Assembly: GCA_029379385.1 (NCBI GenBank)
Contig: CM055607.1
Span: 31,741,235-31,805,234, forward strand
From: Quillaja saponaria
Lineage: Eukaryota > Streptophyta > Magnoliopsida > Fabales > Quillajaceae
Length of the DNA: 64,000 bases
Direction: 5' to 3'
A program made the position numbers and the translations under genes. The notes beneath the pieces were generated by a model. That model did no database searches. It saw only the letters and a program-made list of their open reading frames with translations, and had not been told where the DNA came from. Shown here piece after piece: positions 50,085 to 62,385 of this stretch (its first letter is position 1; the number at the start of each line of letters is the position of its first letter).

Positions 50085-51545
50085 TATGATACCAACCACA
50101 GTAGGAACCCATCGAAGATGACAACAACCACCACTAGCCACCAGACAACCAAAGACAATGACAATTGCTTTTGAGATCCGCTAGAATGACAACATACATC
50201 GTCACAACCTACAGAAGACGACAATAAAACAACCAAAAACTGCTGGAGACAAACGAAATGACTGTCAAAAGATGTCAAAAACTACGACAACATTGTTGGA
50301 AATGACCACAACCACTATTGGAAGCCGTTGGAGACAATGTCAACTACCACCAAGAAGTTGAAGCAGTATAATTACTGTTGTAATTTTTTTTTATATAATC
50401 CAAACTCGTATATTTGAAACTCTGGCCAATTCCAATTCAATGAATCCAAATGCAGCCTTAGTATTATTATCATAAATTTTTTGTGCCAAACTAGTTTAAT
50501 TTATTGTTAAACGACGAGGCTGAGAATATAACAAGAGCTCTTGCAAAAATTAAAAATAAAGAAGACTATGTCTTCGATGAAACTAGAGAGATAAAATGTG
50601 TAAATTGATCCACACATATCACATGAATCATCTCTGCCTCAAATCTCAAATTAATTTGGGATCGATGATATGAATAATTTTTCTCTAATCCTATTTATTT
50701 AAGACGTCACAAATACCACACCACATTCTGAAAGTAAGAAACTGGGGTTGAGTATGAATTTTGAGATGGTTAATTACTGTGTCCTACTCTAGCTAGCTAG
50801 TAGTGAGGATAACCATAACCTACTCTAGCACGAGATGAGGGTCAACTACGATCCCTCCCTGTACATTTTCTGATGCATACACCAAATGTAGCACTGTAAA
50901 TAGGGCTTCTTCTGGCCATGGTGCTTCTTAAATACAGGTTCCTATAGTAACGATCCATGCAATTTTCTCTTATGGCACTTATATTATTCATGCTTTAGTA
51001 ATATTCTGATTCTGAAGAAACCAGTACCATTAATATTAATCCCATCAACACAACAATTCGCATCATATTTATGGTTGCTAGCTATTTAGTAGTATCACAT
51101 CGTCTCACCCTTTAATTCCTTCCTCTATTTATATTTTTTTCAATTTTTTTTTTTTTTTTGGGGTACCTCGTAAAAACACTAGCTTTTATTTATATAATAT
51201 AATATTTGGAAAGACACTAGATTTTTTTAGTTAACAGCAATTTATTTCATTAGATTTATACACAAAAATGTCCACTAAAGAACAATCACAACGTCCCAGT
51301 TCCCCTGTTTATCCAATAACCACAAGCAATTTCCCAATTGTACTAGCTTTTTTTATACTATTATATTAAAAGAAAAACATTAGAAGAGTTTATAAATTAA
51401 GATTTTATGTAAACTTGCCACATACAATTTCCCAGTGTACTAGGTTTTTTTTATATACTATTATATTTAAAGAAAAACATTTGAAGAGTTTATAAATTAG
51501 TATTTTACGCAAACTTGCTTAGAGTTCAATTCATCAAGTAAAAAC
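50085..51545. repeat. Segmental duplication, copy A (uninterrupted)
   Basis: About 1.46 kb that matches, in order and orientation, the pieces 52290-52352, 56367-57437 and 63063-63310. Shared landmarks are the CAACCACCA-rich start, agaagttgaagcagtataat, gaatccaaatgcagccttag, the cysteine-peptide frame, and aatatttggaaagacactag. Copy A also has a local tandem repeat of about 90 bp (51340-51425 and 51426-51515) that is single in copy B. Confidence 0.85.
50842..51066 (-). pseudogene. Cysteine-peptide paralogue 2 (in duplication copy A), interrupted
   Basis: Reading from ATG at 51066: a 20-odd residue signal-like start (VLMGLILMVLVSSES), then an in-frame TAA at 50995-50997. The same frame continues (SAIRENCMDRYY, SPIYSATFGVCIRKC) and ends at a TGA at 50842-50844 that truncates it relative to copy B. 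The second Cys of the C-x3-C motif is Tyr here. It is probably a pseudogene, though the part after the TAA contains its own ATG. Confidence 0.6.
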
Positions 51546-52289
51546 TTTTATATTTATAAGATAGTGAACAATTTTAAATTCATCCTCAAAGTTCATTAGC
51601 TAGCTAATAGATATATGTTCTTTACTAATCTCATTAGAATTCTTATTATGTAGGACAAATTCTTGTGATCATATATACCTCAAGTGACCCTTAAGCCTCA
51701 ACACTTATTGTGTGTTTGGTAGGTGGTTAAAAATATGGGGGGTTAAAGACTACATTGAGATAATATCATGAAGCATATATATTAAGAATAGAAATGTTAT
51801 TAATTGTGTTTGGTTGTGATAATAAATGTAAGTTAATCTCTTAAATATTAGGATCTCGTTTGACGCAACATATAAGATTACATAGTATAGAATTATACAA
51901 TGTATTAGGCTATATAATTATTCCATTGTTATACTATTGTCTTATTCTTCCTCTTTTTACTATATATATATATATAGTTTTATACTGTCACACATAATAT
52001 AATAGGAGATCAACTATACTATCCTATTACTGTCAAATGTTGTATAACCAATTGGATAGTTGTATACATTCTATCATATTATCCTTATGCAATGTGCTAA
52101 ACGAGCTCTCAGAATTGGTATAGGGGTAAAAACTAATAAAAAATTAAAATTCTTATCATTATATTTTATCAAATGGTGCAAAATTGATATTCTTTCATTA
52201 GAAAAAGAATTTTTTTTAAAAAAAAAAAACACAAATTCACTTCAAATCTATTATTTTTTTAAATTTTATTTTCAAGTATGATCAGAGAA
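51546..52289. other. AT-rich spacer between duplication copies
   Basis: Simple AT-rich DNA with a TA microsatellite at about 51960-51975. The open frame at 52060-52281 is Lys/Phe-rich and unconvincing. Confidence 0.5.
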
Positions 52290-52352
52290 TATTTTACAAC
52301 TACCGTGGGAATCCACCGAATATGACAAACACCACCACCAACCATCCATCGC

Positions 52353-55300
52353 TGTTAACATAAGAAAATACCCATCCAATAATGATATGCCATGTCATTA
52401 TCGCCTATTATTATATAACGGATGTCATTATTATTGTAATATATGTCATAACTATTATGATTAACACAACTCCTATATAAAGAGGCTCAAAATCTCAAAA
52501 GAAAATAGGTTGTTCTCTACAACTCATACTCTTTATAGTTTTACAACTTATTTACTCTGATTATACTGACTTTGGCATTAGAGTTTTTCCAGGTCCAGAG
52601 GACCACCCTCTCCACATATTGCAGGACAAATTGCCACGTGGAGAATATCTCAGCCTGGTCAAATCCATACTTAACATTGGTGTCGTCCATGGAAACCCAT
52701 ATGACTTGGGTATTCTGATATCCACAAATCCTTCAAGATGGATTCGAAATCCTTGCAACCAGACGATACACACAAAAAACTGTGGAGCTCATTTTGTACA
52801 CTTTCTGAATATCCAAATCGCAAGAAAAAGTGCCTAAAGCATGCAAAAAACTGCCTCCATCAAATTTGTTGTGCACCTCCACCCTGTAAGGTTAGGTGTT
52901 TTTCAATCAAAATCAGATATGTTCTCCTATTATAGCTAAGCATCAAAGTAACTACGCCTTGCTAACTTTTCGCATCCTGTTTGAAGTTTAATTTGAAACT
53001 TAATCCTTTGGGTACATGGATGGGAAATTTTTATTGCATCAAAATAAATACGTATAGTATAATATTTATTATTATGAACTTATTTATCTTCTCCAAGTCC
53101 AAGCTTGATTTTTATCAAGACTTTTGTACACATACTTTGCAATCAATTGTCTCACGTGTGAAGCAAACAACAAAAATTCACTTCCAGTGGTGAAATGAGT
53201 AGTGCCACCAAAGATGAAACTGAAAAACCCACAAGAAAGCTCTCCCTCATTCCCCTTGGAAATTCAGAGGAACCTAACCAAGCTTTCTGATGAAATCAAA
53301 TTGACAATTTTGTTGTGAAGTTTTGAATTTAAAGACAAAAAGGAATAATGTTCTGTAAGAATGGTATTAGTGCCACGAAAGAAGAATGAATCGTTTCCTG
53401 TATATCTGAATGTTTATGATCTCAAGCCGAATTAATGGGTATGCATACTGGGTTCGTCTCGGTGTTTACAATTATGATGTTCAACTGATCTGCAATGCTT
53501 TGTCCCACCTAGTACCAAATTTGGTTCTCAACCATCTTCCGTTGAATGTGAGTCGAGCCAGTCACAAGCATCAAAGCTGCTTGGACTCCACTTTAACGAC
53601 TCAACTTCAGGACCCTTGCTTCTGCTAGCTCTCCAGCTTGGCTCGACTCCCAAGTAGCTTGACTCATTTGCCCCGCTTAAACATGTGGGCTCTGTCGGGT
53701 TAGCAAATTCTATCTTTATACATGCAAGTTAATGCTCACAAAAACAAATTTATGGATATATGTTTAGAAATTAGAATTTTCATTGATGACCATAAAAGAA
53801 AAATGGAGGCTTTGATACTTCTTTAGAAGCCTAACAACACACTATTTATTTATTTCCTTAATCAAAGGATTAAGCCAAAGACATATATTTGGTTTAAAAA
53901 AGCATCGTGGCTGTATATTTGGTGTAACAAAAATGTGGAAGGAAAACAAGATAAATGTGGATTTGAAAGATATGCTACTTGGATGAATTAATTAAATGCA
54001 AGTTGATTCTTACTTTCCGTGTTTGGTGGCTATTACTAGTGTTATTGCGTCACTTGTCTATAGCATATAGATAATAACACATGTTAGTACGTTACCATAA
54101 TAAGGTCCATAATGTTTGCTTGGAGCTAAAATGACCAATGCAATTTGAATGAGGTGCGGTGTCCTAATTGATACCTTCCTCAGTCCTCACTTTTGCTAGA
54201 AAAGTATTACTTAATTCTTCTTAAATGCCTTTCAGTTATTATTATAAAATATAATAATTGTCCAAGTTTACATTTAAACATTATTTATCATATCCAATGC
54301 CTTGCCATTATTGTCTCCAATTATTGTTATTGCATTCAATCACTTTTAATCTTGTGATAAATGTTAAAAATTTAAAATTGGAGAGTAATTTTATGCTCGT
54401 ATTTTAAGCGGAATAATTACATGACTTCATAAATTGTTTTGATATCACCTCTCAAATATGATACGTGAATCACACATATATATAGGCCTTACAACTGTGT
54501 CCTTTACATGATTGCTGATATGTATAAATATATATATAAATGCATGATTTTGATATTCATTTCTGGAATAATTTCTCCAAAAAAATTAATTGTTTCCGAT
54601 AAGGAAATAATTCCTCACCTTCGCAAGGCTACATACAAATTGGGATCAAGACATCAAACTCTAACGGTCAATACACCTGTGAACGATAAAACTAATTGTA
54701 TATTTAAGTGTGTAGTAAAATATTATTGCTTAATTTTTTTTTTTTGGCATCATTGCATTAAATGTTTTCATATATGTGTATTTGACAAATCTTTCGTTGA
54801 GCTATGCTTTTTAGCCACAATTATAAAAATTATTGCAGGAAGTCTTCTAAAAAAGGCTGCAGCACACTGCAGTGTGAGGTAGCACGCCCAAAAAAAAATA
54901 AGGGTGAGCTAAGAGCTACCCTAAAAAATAAGCTTAGAGCTCATCAAAATGAAAGGGCGAGCTAAGAGCTACCTTTAAAAAATGAGCTAAGAACTCATCA
55001 AAATAGAAGGGCGAGCTAAGAGCTACCCTTAAAAAATGAACTAAGAGCTTATAAAAAAGAAAGGGCGAGCTAAGAGCTACCCTAAAAAACGAGCTAAGAG
55101 CTTATCGAATGAAATGGGTGAGCTAAGAGCTACCCCAAAAAGGTGAGCTAATAGCTCATTAAAATAAAAGAGCAAGCTAAGAGCTACCCTTAAAAAATGA
55201 GCTAAAAGCTCATAAAAAAGAAAGGACGAGCGAAGAGCTACCATAAAAAAAAAGCTAAGAGCTCATCAAATAAAATGGGTGAGCTAAGAGCTACCCTCAA

Positions 55301-56366
55301 AAAACGAGCTAATAGCTCATCAAAAAGAAAGGGTGAGCTAAGAGCTATTCTCAAAAAACGAGATAAGAGCTCATCAAATAAAATGGGCGAGCTAAGAGCT
55401 ACCCTCAAAAAACGAGCTAAGAGCTCATCAAAAAGAAAAGGTGAGCTAAGAGCTCATCAAATAAAAGGGGTGAGCTAAGAGCTATCCTTAAAAGACGAGC
55501 TAATAGCTCATTAAAATGAAAAGGCAAGCTAAGAGCTACCCTCAAAAAACGAGCTAAGAACTCATCAAAAAGGACAAGCTAAGAGCTACCCTCAAAAAAC
55601 GAGCTAAGAGCTCATCAAATGAAAGGGGTGAGATAAAAGCTACCCTCAAAAGACAGGCTAATAGCTCATCAAAATAAAATGGCAAGCTAAGAGTTACCCT
55701 CAAAAAACAAGTTAAGAGCTCATTAAAATATAAGGACAAGTTAAGAGCTTGCTTCAAAGAACGAGCTAAGAGCTCATCAAAATAGAAGGGCAAGCTCAGA
55801 GCTACCCTAAAAAAATGAGCTAAGAGCTCATCAAAAAGAAATGGAGAGCCTAAGAGATACCCTAAAAATAAAATAAAATAAAGGAAGGAGCTAAAAGCTA
55901 CCTTCAACAAATTGAGCTAAGAGCTCATGTGACACATAAAACAAGCTAAAAACTAAAGTCTGCAAATGAATTCAAAAATAAATCAGTCCCTGTAAATACA
56001 TTTCAGTTCGTGAATATAAGCACTAATTTTTTCGGGGACAAGTATTAACATAGAAAAATACCCATCCAATAATGATATGCGACATCATTATCATCCATTA
56101 TTATATAATGGACGTCATTATTATTGTAACAGACGTCATAACTATTGTGATTAACACAACTCCTATATAAAGAGGCTCAAAATCTCAAAAGAAAACAGGT
56201 TGTTCTCTATAACTCATACTCTTTATAGCTTTTCAACTTATTTATTTTGATTATACTGGCTTTGGCATAGGATTTTTTCCAAGTCCAGAAGACCGCCTTC
56301 TCCACATATTGCAGGTCAGATTGCCACGTGGAGAACATCTCAGCCTGGTCAAATCCAGACTTAACA
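52353..56366 (+). mobile_element. Gypsy-like non-autonomous LTR retrotransposon
   Basis: LTRs at 52353-52676 and 56043-56366 are each 324 bp and about 90 percent identical by eye, and end in ttaaca. Each contains a TATA-type ctcctatataaag. After the 5' LTR, ttggtgtcgtccatgg resembles the ttggcgccgtc-type primer-binding site of plant gypsy elements with transition changes. A cggggacaag polypurine tract precedes the 3' LTR. The flanks atcgc and attac differ by two transitions and may be a decayed 5-bp target duplication. The interior lacks gag/pol domains. An open frame at 52738-52935 (MDSKSLQPDDTHKKLW) might be a gag remnant, and a 1-kb minisatellite fills the 3' part. Confidence 0.85.
54886..55930 (+). 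repeat. Minisatellite, about 53-bp unit, some 20 copies
   Basis: Tandem array inside the LTR element. The consensus unit has two GAGCTAAGAGCT blocks separated by acc-ctcaaaaaac and catcaaaa-type spacers. GAGCTAAGAGCTC is itself a perfect inverted repeat with a 3-nt centre, so every unit can form two small hairpins. Long open frames on both strands here (55275-55478 plus, 55554-55910 minus) are artefacts of repeat periodicity. Confidence 0.9.
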
Positions 56367-57049
56367 ATTACTATCGAGACAATCAAAGACAATGACAGTT
56401 ACTGTTAAGATTCGTTGAAATGACAAAAATCGTTGTCACAACTTGCTGAGGACGACAGCAACAACAATAAAAAACCACTGCAGACGATGAAAATTACTGT
56501 AAAAAATTAGGACAATCATTGTCGGAGACAACGACAACTACTATTGGAAGCCGCCAGAGACAATGACAACTACCGCCAAGAAGTTGAAGCAGTATAATTC
56601 TGGTAATCCAAACTCAATTATTTGAAATTCTAACCAATTCTAATTTTAATAAAATTGAAAATGACAAATTGTAATTTAGTGAATCCAAATGCAGCCTTAG
56701 TGTTTTATTATCATAAATTTTTTTGGGTGCCAAACTAGTTTAATTTATTGTTGAATGACGATACGAGACTATAATAAGAGCTCTTGTAAAAAAATAGAAA
56801 TAAATAAATATAGAAGATTATGTGTCTTTGATGGAACTGGAGAGATAAAATGCGTAAATTGATTTACACGTATCACCTAACTCAATTCAACTTCAAATCT
56901 CAAATTAATTTGGGTGATATGAATAATTTTTTTCTATTCCAATTTATTTAAGACGTGACAAATACCACGCCACATTCTGAAAGTAAGAAATTGGGGTTTG
57001 AGTTTTAATTTTAAGATCATGATTAATTACTGTATCTTACTATAGCTAG

Positions 57050-57313
57050 CTAGTAGTGAGGATAACCTACTCTAGCACGAGATGAGGGTCGACTACGATC
57101 CCTCCCCATACATTTTCTGATGCATACACCAAATGTAGCACTGTAAATAGGGCTTCTTCTTCTAGCCATGGTGCTTCTTAAATACAGGTTCCTATAGCAA
57201 CGATCCATGCAATTTTCTCTTATGGCACTTACATTATTCATGCTTTAGTAATATTCTAATTCTGAAGAAACTAGTACCATTAATATTAATCCCATCAACA
57301 CAATAATTCTCAT
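57050..57313 (-). pseudogene. Cysteine-peptide paralogue 3 (in duplication copy B), in-frame stop after signal region
   Basis: From ATG at 57313: a signal-like start (MRIIVLMGLILMVLVSSE), LEYY, then an in-frame TAA at 57245-57247, at the same position as in copy A. The frame continues open for 64 codons to TAG at 57050. That part contains CMDRC and CIRKC, a full C-x3-C...C-x3-C pattern with about 24 residues between, and a basic tail (RDRSRPSSRARVGY). An ATG lies two codons after the stop (MNNVSAIREN). It could be a pseudogene, a gene using the downstream ATG with no signal, or a case where the stop is removed or read through. Confidence 0.6.
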
Positions 57314-57437
57314 CACATTTATGGTTGCTAGCTATTTAGTAGTGCCACCTCCTCTCACCCTTTAATTCCTTCCTATATTTATATATTTTCTTCAATTTGG
57401 TTTTGGTACCTCGTAAAGACAATAGCTTTTATTTATA

Positions 57438-57474
57438 CTAGGGAGATACCCGTGCCATTAGGCACGGGATGCTT
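57438..57474 (-). other. Helitron 3' terminus hairpin and CTAG
   Basis: On the plus strand: ctagggagatacccgtgcc, then atta, then ggcacggg. The 8-bp stem with a 4-nt loop lies 11 nt from the CTAG end, the normal Helitron terminator arrangement. Confidence 0.9.
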
Positions 57475-57714
57475 AATAATCAAAGTTGGATTAAAAGAAA
57501 AACTATATATCAAACAAAATAAGCTAATTTATTGATGTTATGATAATCTTTGTAGCATTGTGTTGTAAAAGTTAGGATACTGCACATCATACTAATAATG
57601 CAATATGATTCACAAACTCAAATGAGAAAAAAGAAGAAGAAAAAAACAAAACAAAAACAAAAGAAACAAAACTTTTGTAATCAGAAGCCAAAAATTCTAT
57701 ATCTCAGTCTTTTA

Positions 57715-57768
57715 TGTAGTTGATTTGATAGTACCCTTGATGACAGAATTCATGCAAGAACCTGTAAT
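57715..57768 (-). pseudogene. Possible last exon of captured USP gene
   Basis: After a ttattacag acceptor, one frame gives SCMNSVIKGTIKSTT and a stop. This fits, with substitutions, the SCPVTVVKGT end of plant universal stress proteins. It is weak alone, but collinear with the other two fragments on the minus strand. Confidence 0.4.
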
Positions 57769-60700
57769 AAGAAGGATCATAAGTTTAACAGGCCCTTTAA
57801 CAATCAACCACAAATGTTTGAAAACATATACATGAAATTTCTATAATGTTAATTCATTATTCACCAATACATAATATGTGAAATGAGTTGTATGAAAGCA
57901 TGCAAATGAAATGACTAATAAAAAAAGCATAACTTCATCAAATTACAATGCAACTAACAACGTGTAGAAATTTGGGTCTCAATTGTAGTGCAGCAAGCAC
58001 ATTGCACAATTATAAAGTGATTGAATCAGCTATGTCTCTATAGATGTTTCATAGAAAGAAAATTGGTTCACTCGTAAAAAATAAGAGACAATGTGTCACA
58101 TACCAAGAATGAGCTGGTAGAGAATGTTAGGAATATAAACCCATCAACTCCAAATTGCCAAGATTTTTCTGTTATAAGAAATAATCAGTGCAATCGAAAA
58201 AGAGATATATATGACTTAAATGATTTACAATATCACATGAAGGTATAGATGATAACAGTGAAAGATCAAACTTATGATAATCAGTGAACTAAGTATAGGA
58301 TAAACTAAAGAAAACTGACAAAAATAAGTAGTAAATCATTTTCTTGCATAAAAAAATGACTGGAGCTGAATCCAAAGCATCTCGCCAGCAGCTGTTGTTC
58401 ATATTTCTATTTACAATTTAGCTGCATTTGTTAAGAATTTCACTTCTACTTTAATAACAATGTATAAATAGTTAGTCCTATATATATAAGAAACCTAAAT
58501 TTGTACTGTTAAAGAAAGAAAAAATATATATAAATTTCCATTTCAATACTTTCTATTGTATGAGTTGAAAGAAACACAACATATTAGATGAAGAGTTTGG
58601 TTTCAACATAAATGTGCCGAACAGGTTTTGTTCTCATACCTCGTAGAACATCAGTCCAAAAAAGAAGCAATAACTGAGTCAGAATCTTAGGATTTAAGTT
58701 ATATGTTTCAATTTCAATAACTTATTAATTTAACAGTTCAAGATAAAATTTGCTATTGAGATGAGAAGTTGTGCCTAATTTTATTTTCCATTCCATAGAA
58801 GCAAAAGAAGTGTCATGTGAAGAATAACTTTAGGTCCTGCATGTATGTGACCCACATATTATATGTGTTAAACATTTGTAAACAATAGCCAATTTGAAAA
58901 ACAAAGCAAGAAGTCAATATAATTTTGTGAGGAACATGGGTATAACTTGCAGATAAATTTCAACCACCAATCATCAATAAGTTGCTCATTCAATTTAAAT
59001 AACGACGATAGTTGAGGTTCCATTTTTTAGTTAATGCATATTTGGCTCTTAATTAATGCACAAAATTTGTATTGTGAAAAAGGAAAAACTTTCAACTTTA
59101 ATTTTAATAGGGGTTAATTCTCACCTGATTTTCTCTTCCATAAACTAAAAGAAGTGGAATGTCAGGTTAAGGAATTGGTTTCAACATCTATATGACCAAC
59201 ATCCTATAGATTTTCCTCTCACAACATCGTAAAGATCTTCTCACAACTCTCTGCACATCAATACAGGTACAAAAAGTTACCGATAGTAAGAAAGAATGAT
59301 TCATTTGACTTGTGTTACATCATAATCTAAAAATGCTAGCAATAGTACAATGAAAAGCATTGGACAAAGCAAAATTTTACGATTTAGATAATGACATACA
59401 TAACCAGATAGCATAACAGGCCAAAAAGTAGCATAAGTTACTATAATTTTTGCTTTTTATAAACTTAAAGAAGCAACGGTAAAATAGGTAATAACAGTTT
59501 GACAAACTTATAAAATGCAATGTGTTCTACTTATATTCCTAGTCAAGCTATAAAAAAAAAGTCAAATAAATCCATTGTCCCAACTGAATTTATACAATAT
59601 AGAAGAGCATTATCAATTATGTTCTTAATTGTAATGCAAAGCAATTACATGGTGAATGATGATTTCCATCATCATTTTTTTTAGAGCTAAATGTAATGAC
59701 AAAAGATATTAGAATAGAAAAAAGACGATCCTAGTTTGCTAGAAAGTCCAGTTTAAAGGTTTCACTTTAGTGTAATAATTTGAAACCAATGTAATATACT
59801 ACCTTAGGATGCAAGAGGCCCAATTTCAAGTTGGAATTTAGCACTTCAACGTGAATCCTATCGTTGGTGGGTGTTTCCTATAGCATAAATTGAAACTTCT
59901 CATCCCATCATTGATCTCTATTCAACATGTATCTCAAACTCAAAAAGTTGTAGGAAAAAAAAGAAGGAAAAACCTACAAAGAATCTCAGATGTACTATCC
60001 AAAATCAAGACTCCTATAAGGTAAAATCTACAAAAGAATAGTAAATATGAAAAGTGGTTGTATACCTGTATCCGAGATTTGGAAATGTTGTTAGAGCAGT
60101 GTCAGCATTCCTCTCAATAATAGCAGATTCACCAAGAATTGAAGCGTTAATTGTCTGGAGCCTTTCTTGTTATTGCACTGTGTATTATGAAGATGATATA
60201 TTTCCTGATAGAACTACTGTCAGAAGGAGAAACAGAGTATGTAGACTCAATAGCATCTGCATTTAGCATAAACAGCTTAAGCAAAAGTATGTATAAGTGT
60301 TTTTTAACATTGTGCTGAGCATAAGCATTCTAATTAAAAATAAAGTGGAACAAATTAGAAGAGATTTTATCAGTTGACTAAAAGTATAATTATAGAGAAA
60401 AAATTGTTAATTATCTAAAGCATGAGATTGTAAATGTTAAGAAAAAATGATTACTAAAAAGAATAATATAATTACAACATAAAGATATCATAATTTTTAC
60501 TAAAAACATGATATTATAATTATTAAACCCCAATGGTGTTGCTCTATAGTAGCACCTGCCAACACTGATACTACACCGATGGTGCTCTCCTAACAATACT
60601 GTATATATGCCAAAAGTTATTATCATTGCAAACTGAAACTAAAAGAAATGCACACCTCTTTATCTAAATTTCCTTAACTATAAGAACAATTATGATAATT

Positions 60701-61311
60701 AATGTAGATAAAAGGGTAAACCTAAAGTAAGAGAGGAGTTGGGGAGACCATCTCTAGTTTTAGACCTAGGAATATCTTATTCAAATATGAGAGGCAAGTG
60801 GACAGTAAATAGCTTACTTAAAATCTGCATCTTTCCTAAAGTAGTATTGAGATAAAATTTATAAACACAACTAATGTATTATAATAGATAATAGGATGTT
60901 GAAGAATTACCAGCAACATACTGCATCTTCTACTCCATTTGTAAGCTCTTGCAATAGAATGACAGTCTCTTGTCGTGACATTATTTCCTGCTGAACATTG
61001 ATATGTTATTACAGGCTCTTCAACCTTTTTTTAGTATGAGCATTATGTCCAATAGCACAAAAAAGTAATAATAATATTAATCTGAGTATTATGTAAGTTT
61101 ATCTATCATCTAACATGTTTTCACCAGTCCCTTTTGAATATTTATGCTCAGAAAATTTTTAAATAGGATGTTACCACCTACAAAAGGTACATATTGAAAA
61201 TTTCAGCACACTTAAATTTCTGAAACCGGTCTACATAATTTAAATATTAATTGAATTCGTGTAAGGATATATTTTATAACTCACATTATTTTCTATTCTA
61301 TAAATATAGAC

Positions 61312-61403
61312 CTTTCGATGGTGTTAGGGCCTTCACTTCTTATAACCAGAGAGTTCAGCTTCAGATCTTCAACAGTATCCAACAACTCCTCCCTTGCACT
61401 TCC
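61312..61403 (-). pseudogene. Captured universal stress protein (USP) exon fragment
   Basis: Between a tatacag acceptor and a GAAAG|GT donor the minus strand reads GSAREELLDTVEDLKLNSLV, then IRSEGPNTIER. Plant USP-domain proteins have the closely similar GDAREKL...AVEDLKLDSLVVGSRGLG...IKR segment, including the ATP-binding G-x2-G-x9-G region, which is damaged here (RSEGPN). A second, more broken copy of the same exon lies at about 61548-61610 (WDAKEKL). Confidence 0.7.
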
Positions 61404-61735
61404 CTGTATAAATTTACAACTATGTTGATCTATGAAATAAATTAAGAAAGATCCAATTTACACATATACAAAATCCTATAGTAAATAATAATAAAAAGAG
61501 CAGATTTAATAAATATCATTTTGTCTATACAAATTCATGAAATAAGGCCTTTTGATGGTGTTAAACTCTGCTTCCTATAATCATCATTCCACAATTTCTC
61601 CTTTGCATCCCAATACAATTTTGCAACAATATTGTTTATAATTTCATTCAGAAATACTTCATTTACACAAACACGTAATAATTAAAAAAATGATAAAAAA
61701 AATTAAAGGAATATAAATTAATAAAACTCTTTTGT

Positions 61736-61790
61736 CTGGAAGCAGTATCAAGTAAGTCAAGAACTTCAATATCAGTTTGAACATCACACT
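61736..61790 (-). pseudogene. Captured USP exon fragment, upstream part
   Basis: The minus strand encodes CDVQTDIEVLDLLDTASRQK, matching the PDVEVLDLLDTASRQKE-type segment that precedes GDAREKL in plant USPs. Its position upstream of the 61312-61403 fragment keeps the parental exon order. Confidence 0.6.
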
Positions 61791-62385
61791 TGTATATAAT
61801 ATATGGTTCTTTGAACTATGTCAAAGGAATCATAGCTTAACAAAAACAAAAACAAAATATCCAGTAGGCATATAGTATTGGATTCAATAACGTAACATAT
61901 TATAGATATGCTTAGAATATCAAAGCAAACAGAAATGGTAAAAGGAAATAACCAAAAGTTAATCGTATGGAAGAAGTTTGGCATAGAGAACAAAGAGAAA
62001 TAGACATAGTGTTAAGATAATTTGCCTAAATTATGAGTAAGAATCAATATGCAAAACAGGGTTATCCCTACCTATACCTCAATGCCTGGCTACAAAGTCT
62101 GGCCTTCCACTGCCAGATATTGCTGATTCTTATTTTTCTTAATTCCTTACCAAAAAAATATTAGAAAATGGATTTTATCAAGATATTAGAAGAAGGAAAA
62201 AACTGGAAATTGAAAGAAATCAAGAGAACAAAGCGTGCCTTCTCGAGTAACTTACACCAAGGAGTTTCCCTCTGATTTCTTTGGAAATGAAGCATTTTTC
62301 AATAATATCTTAGATGGAGCAGTATAAAGGGTTATGGATTGAGGTAAGAATTTGAGGGTAGAGCCTTTTGTTTGCTCTACATTTT

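Noticed and set aside
50045..50278. 77-codon minus-strand frame with a Val-rich hydrophobic stretch
   Set aside because: Produced by a degenerate CAACCACCA-type low-complexity sequence that is diverged and not open in duplication copy B.
55275..55910. Open frames of 67 and 118 codons with repeating peptide units on both strands
   Set aside because: They fall entirely in the 53-bp minisatellite. The openness on both strands follows from the repeat period and composition.
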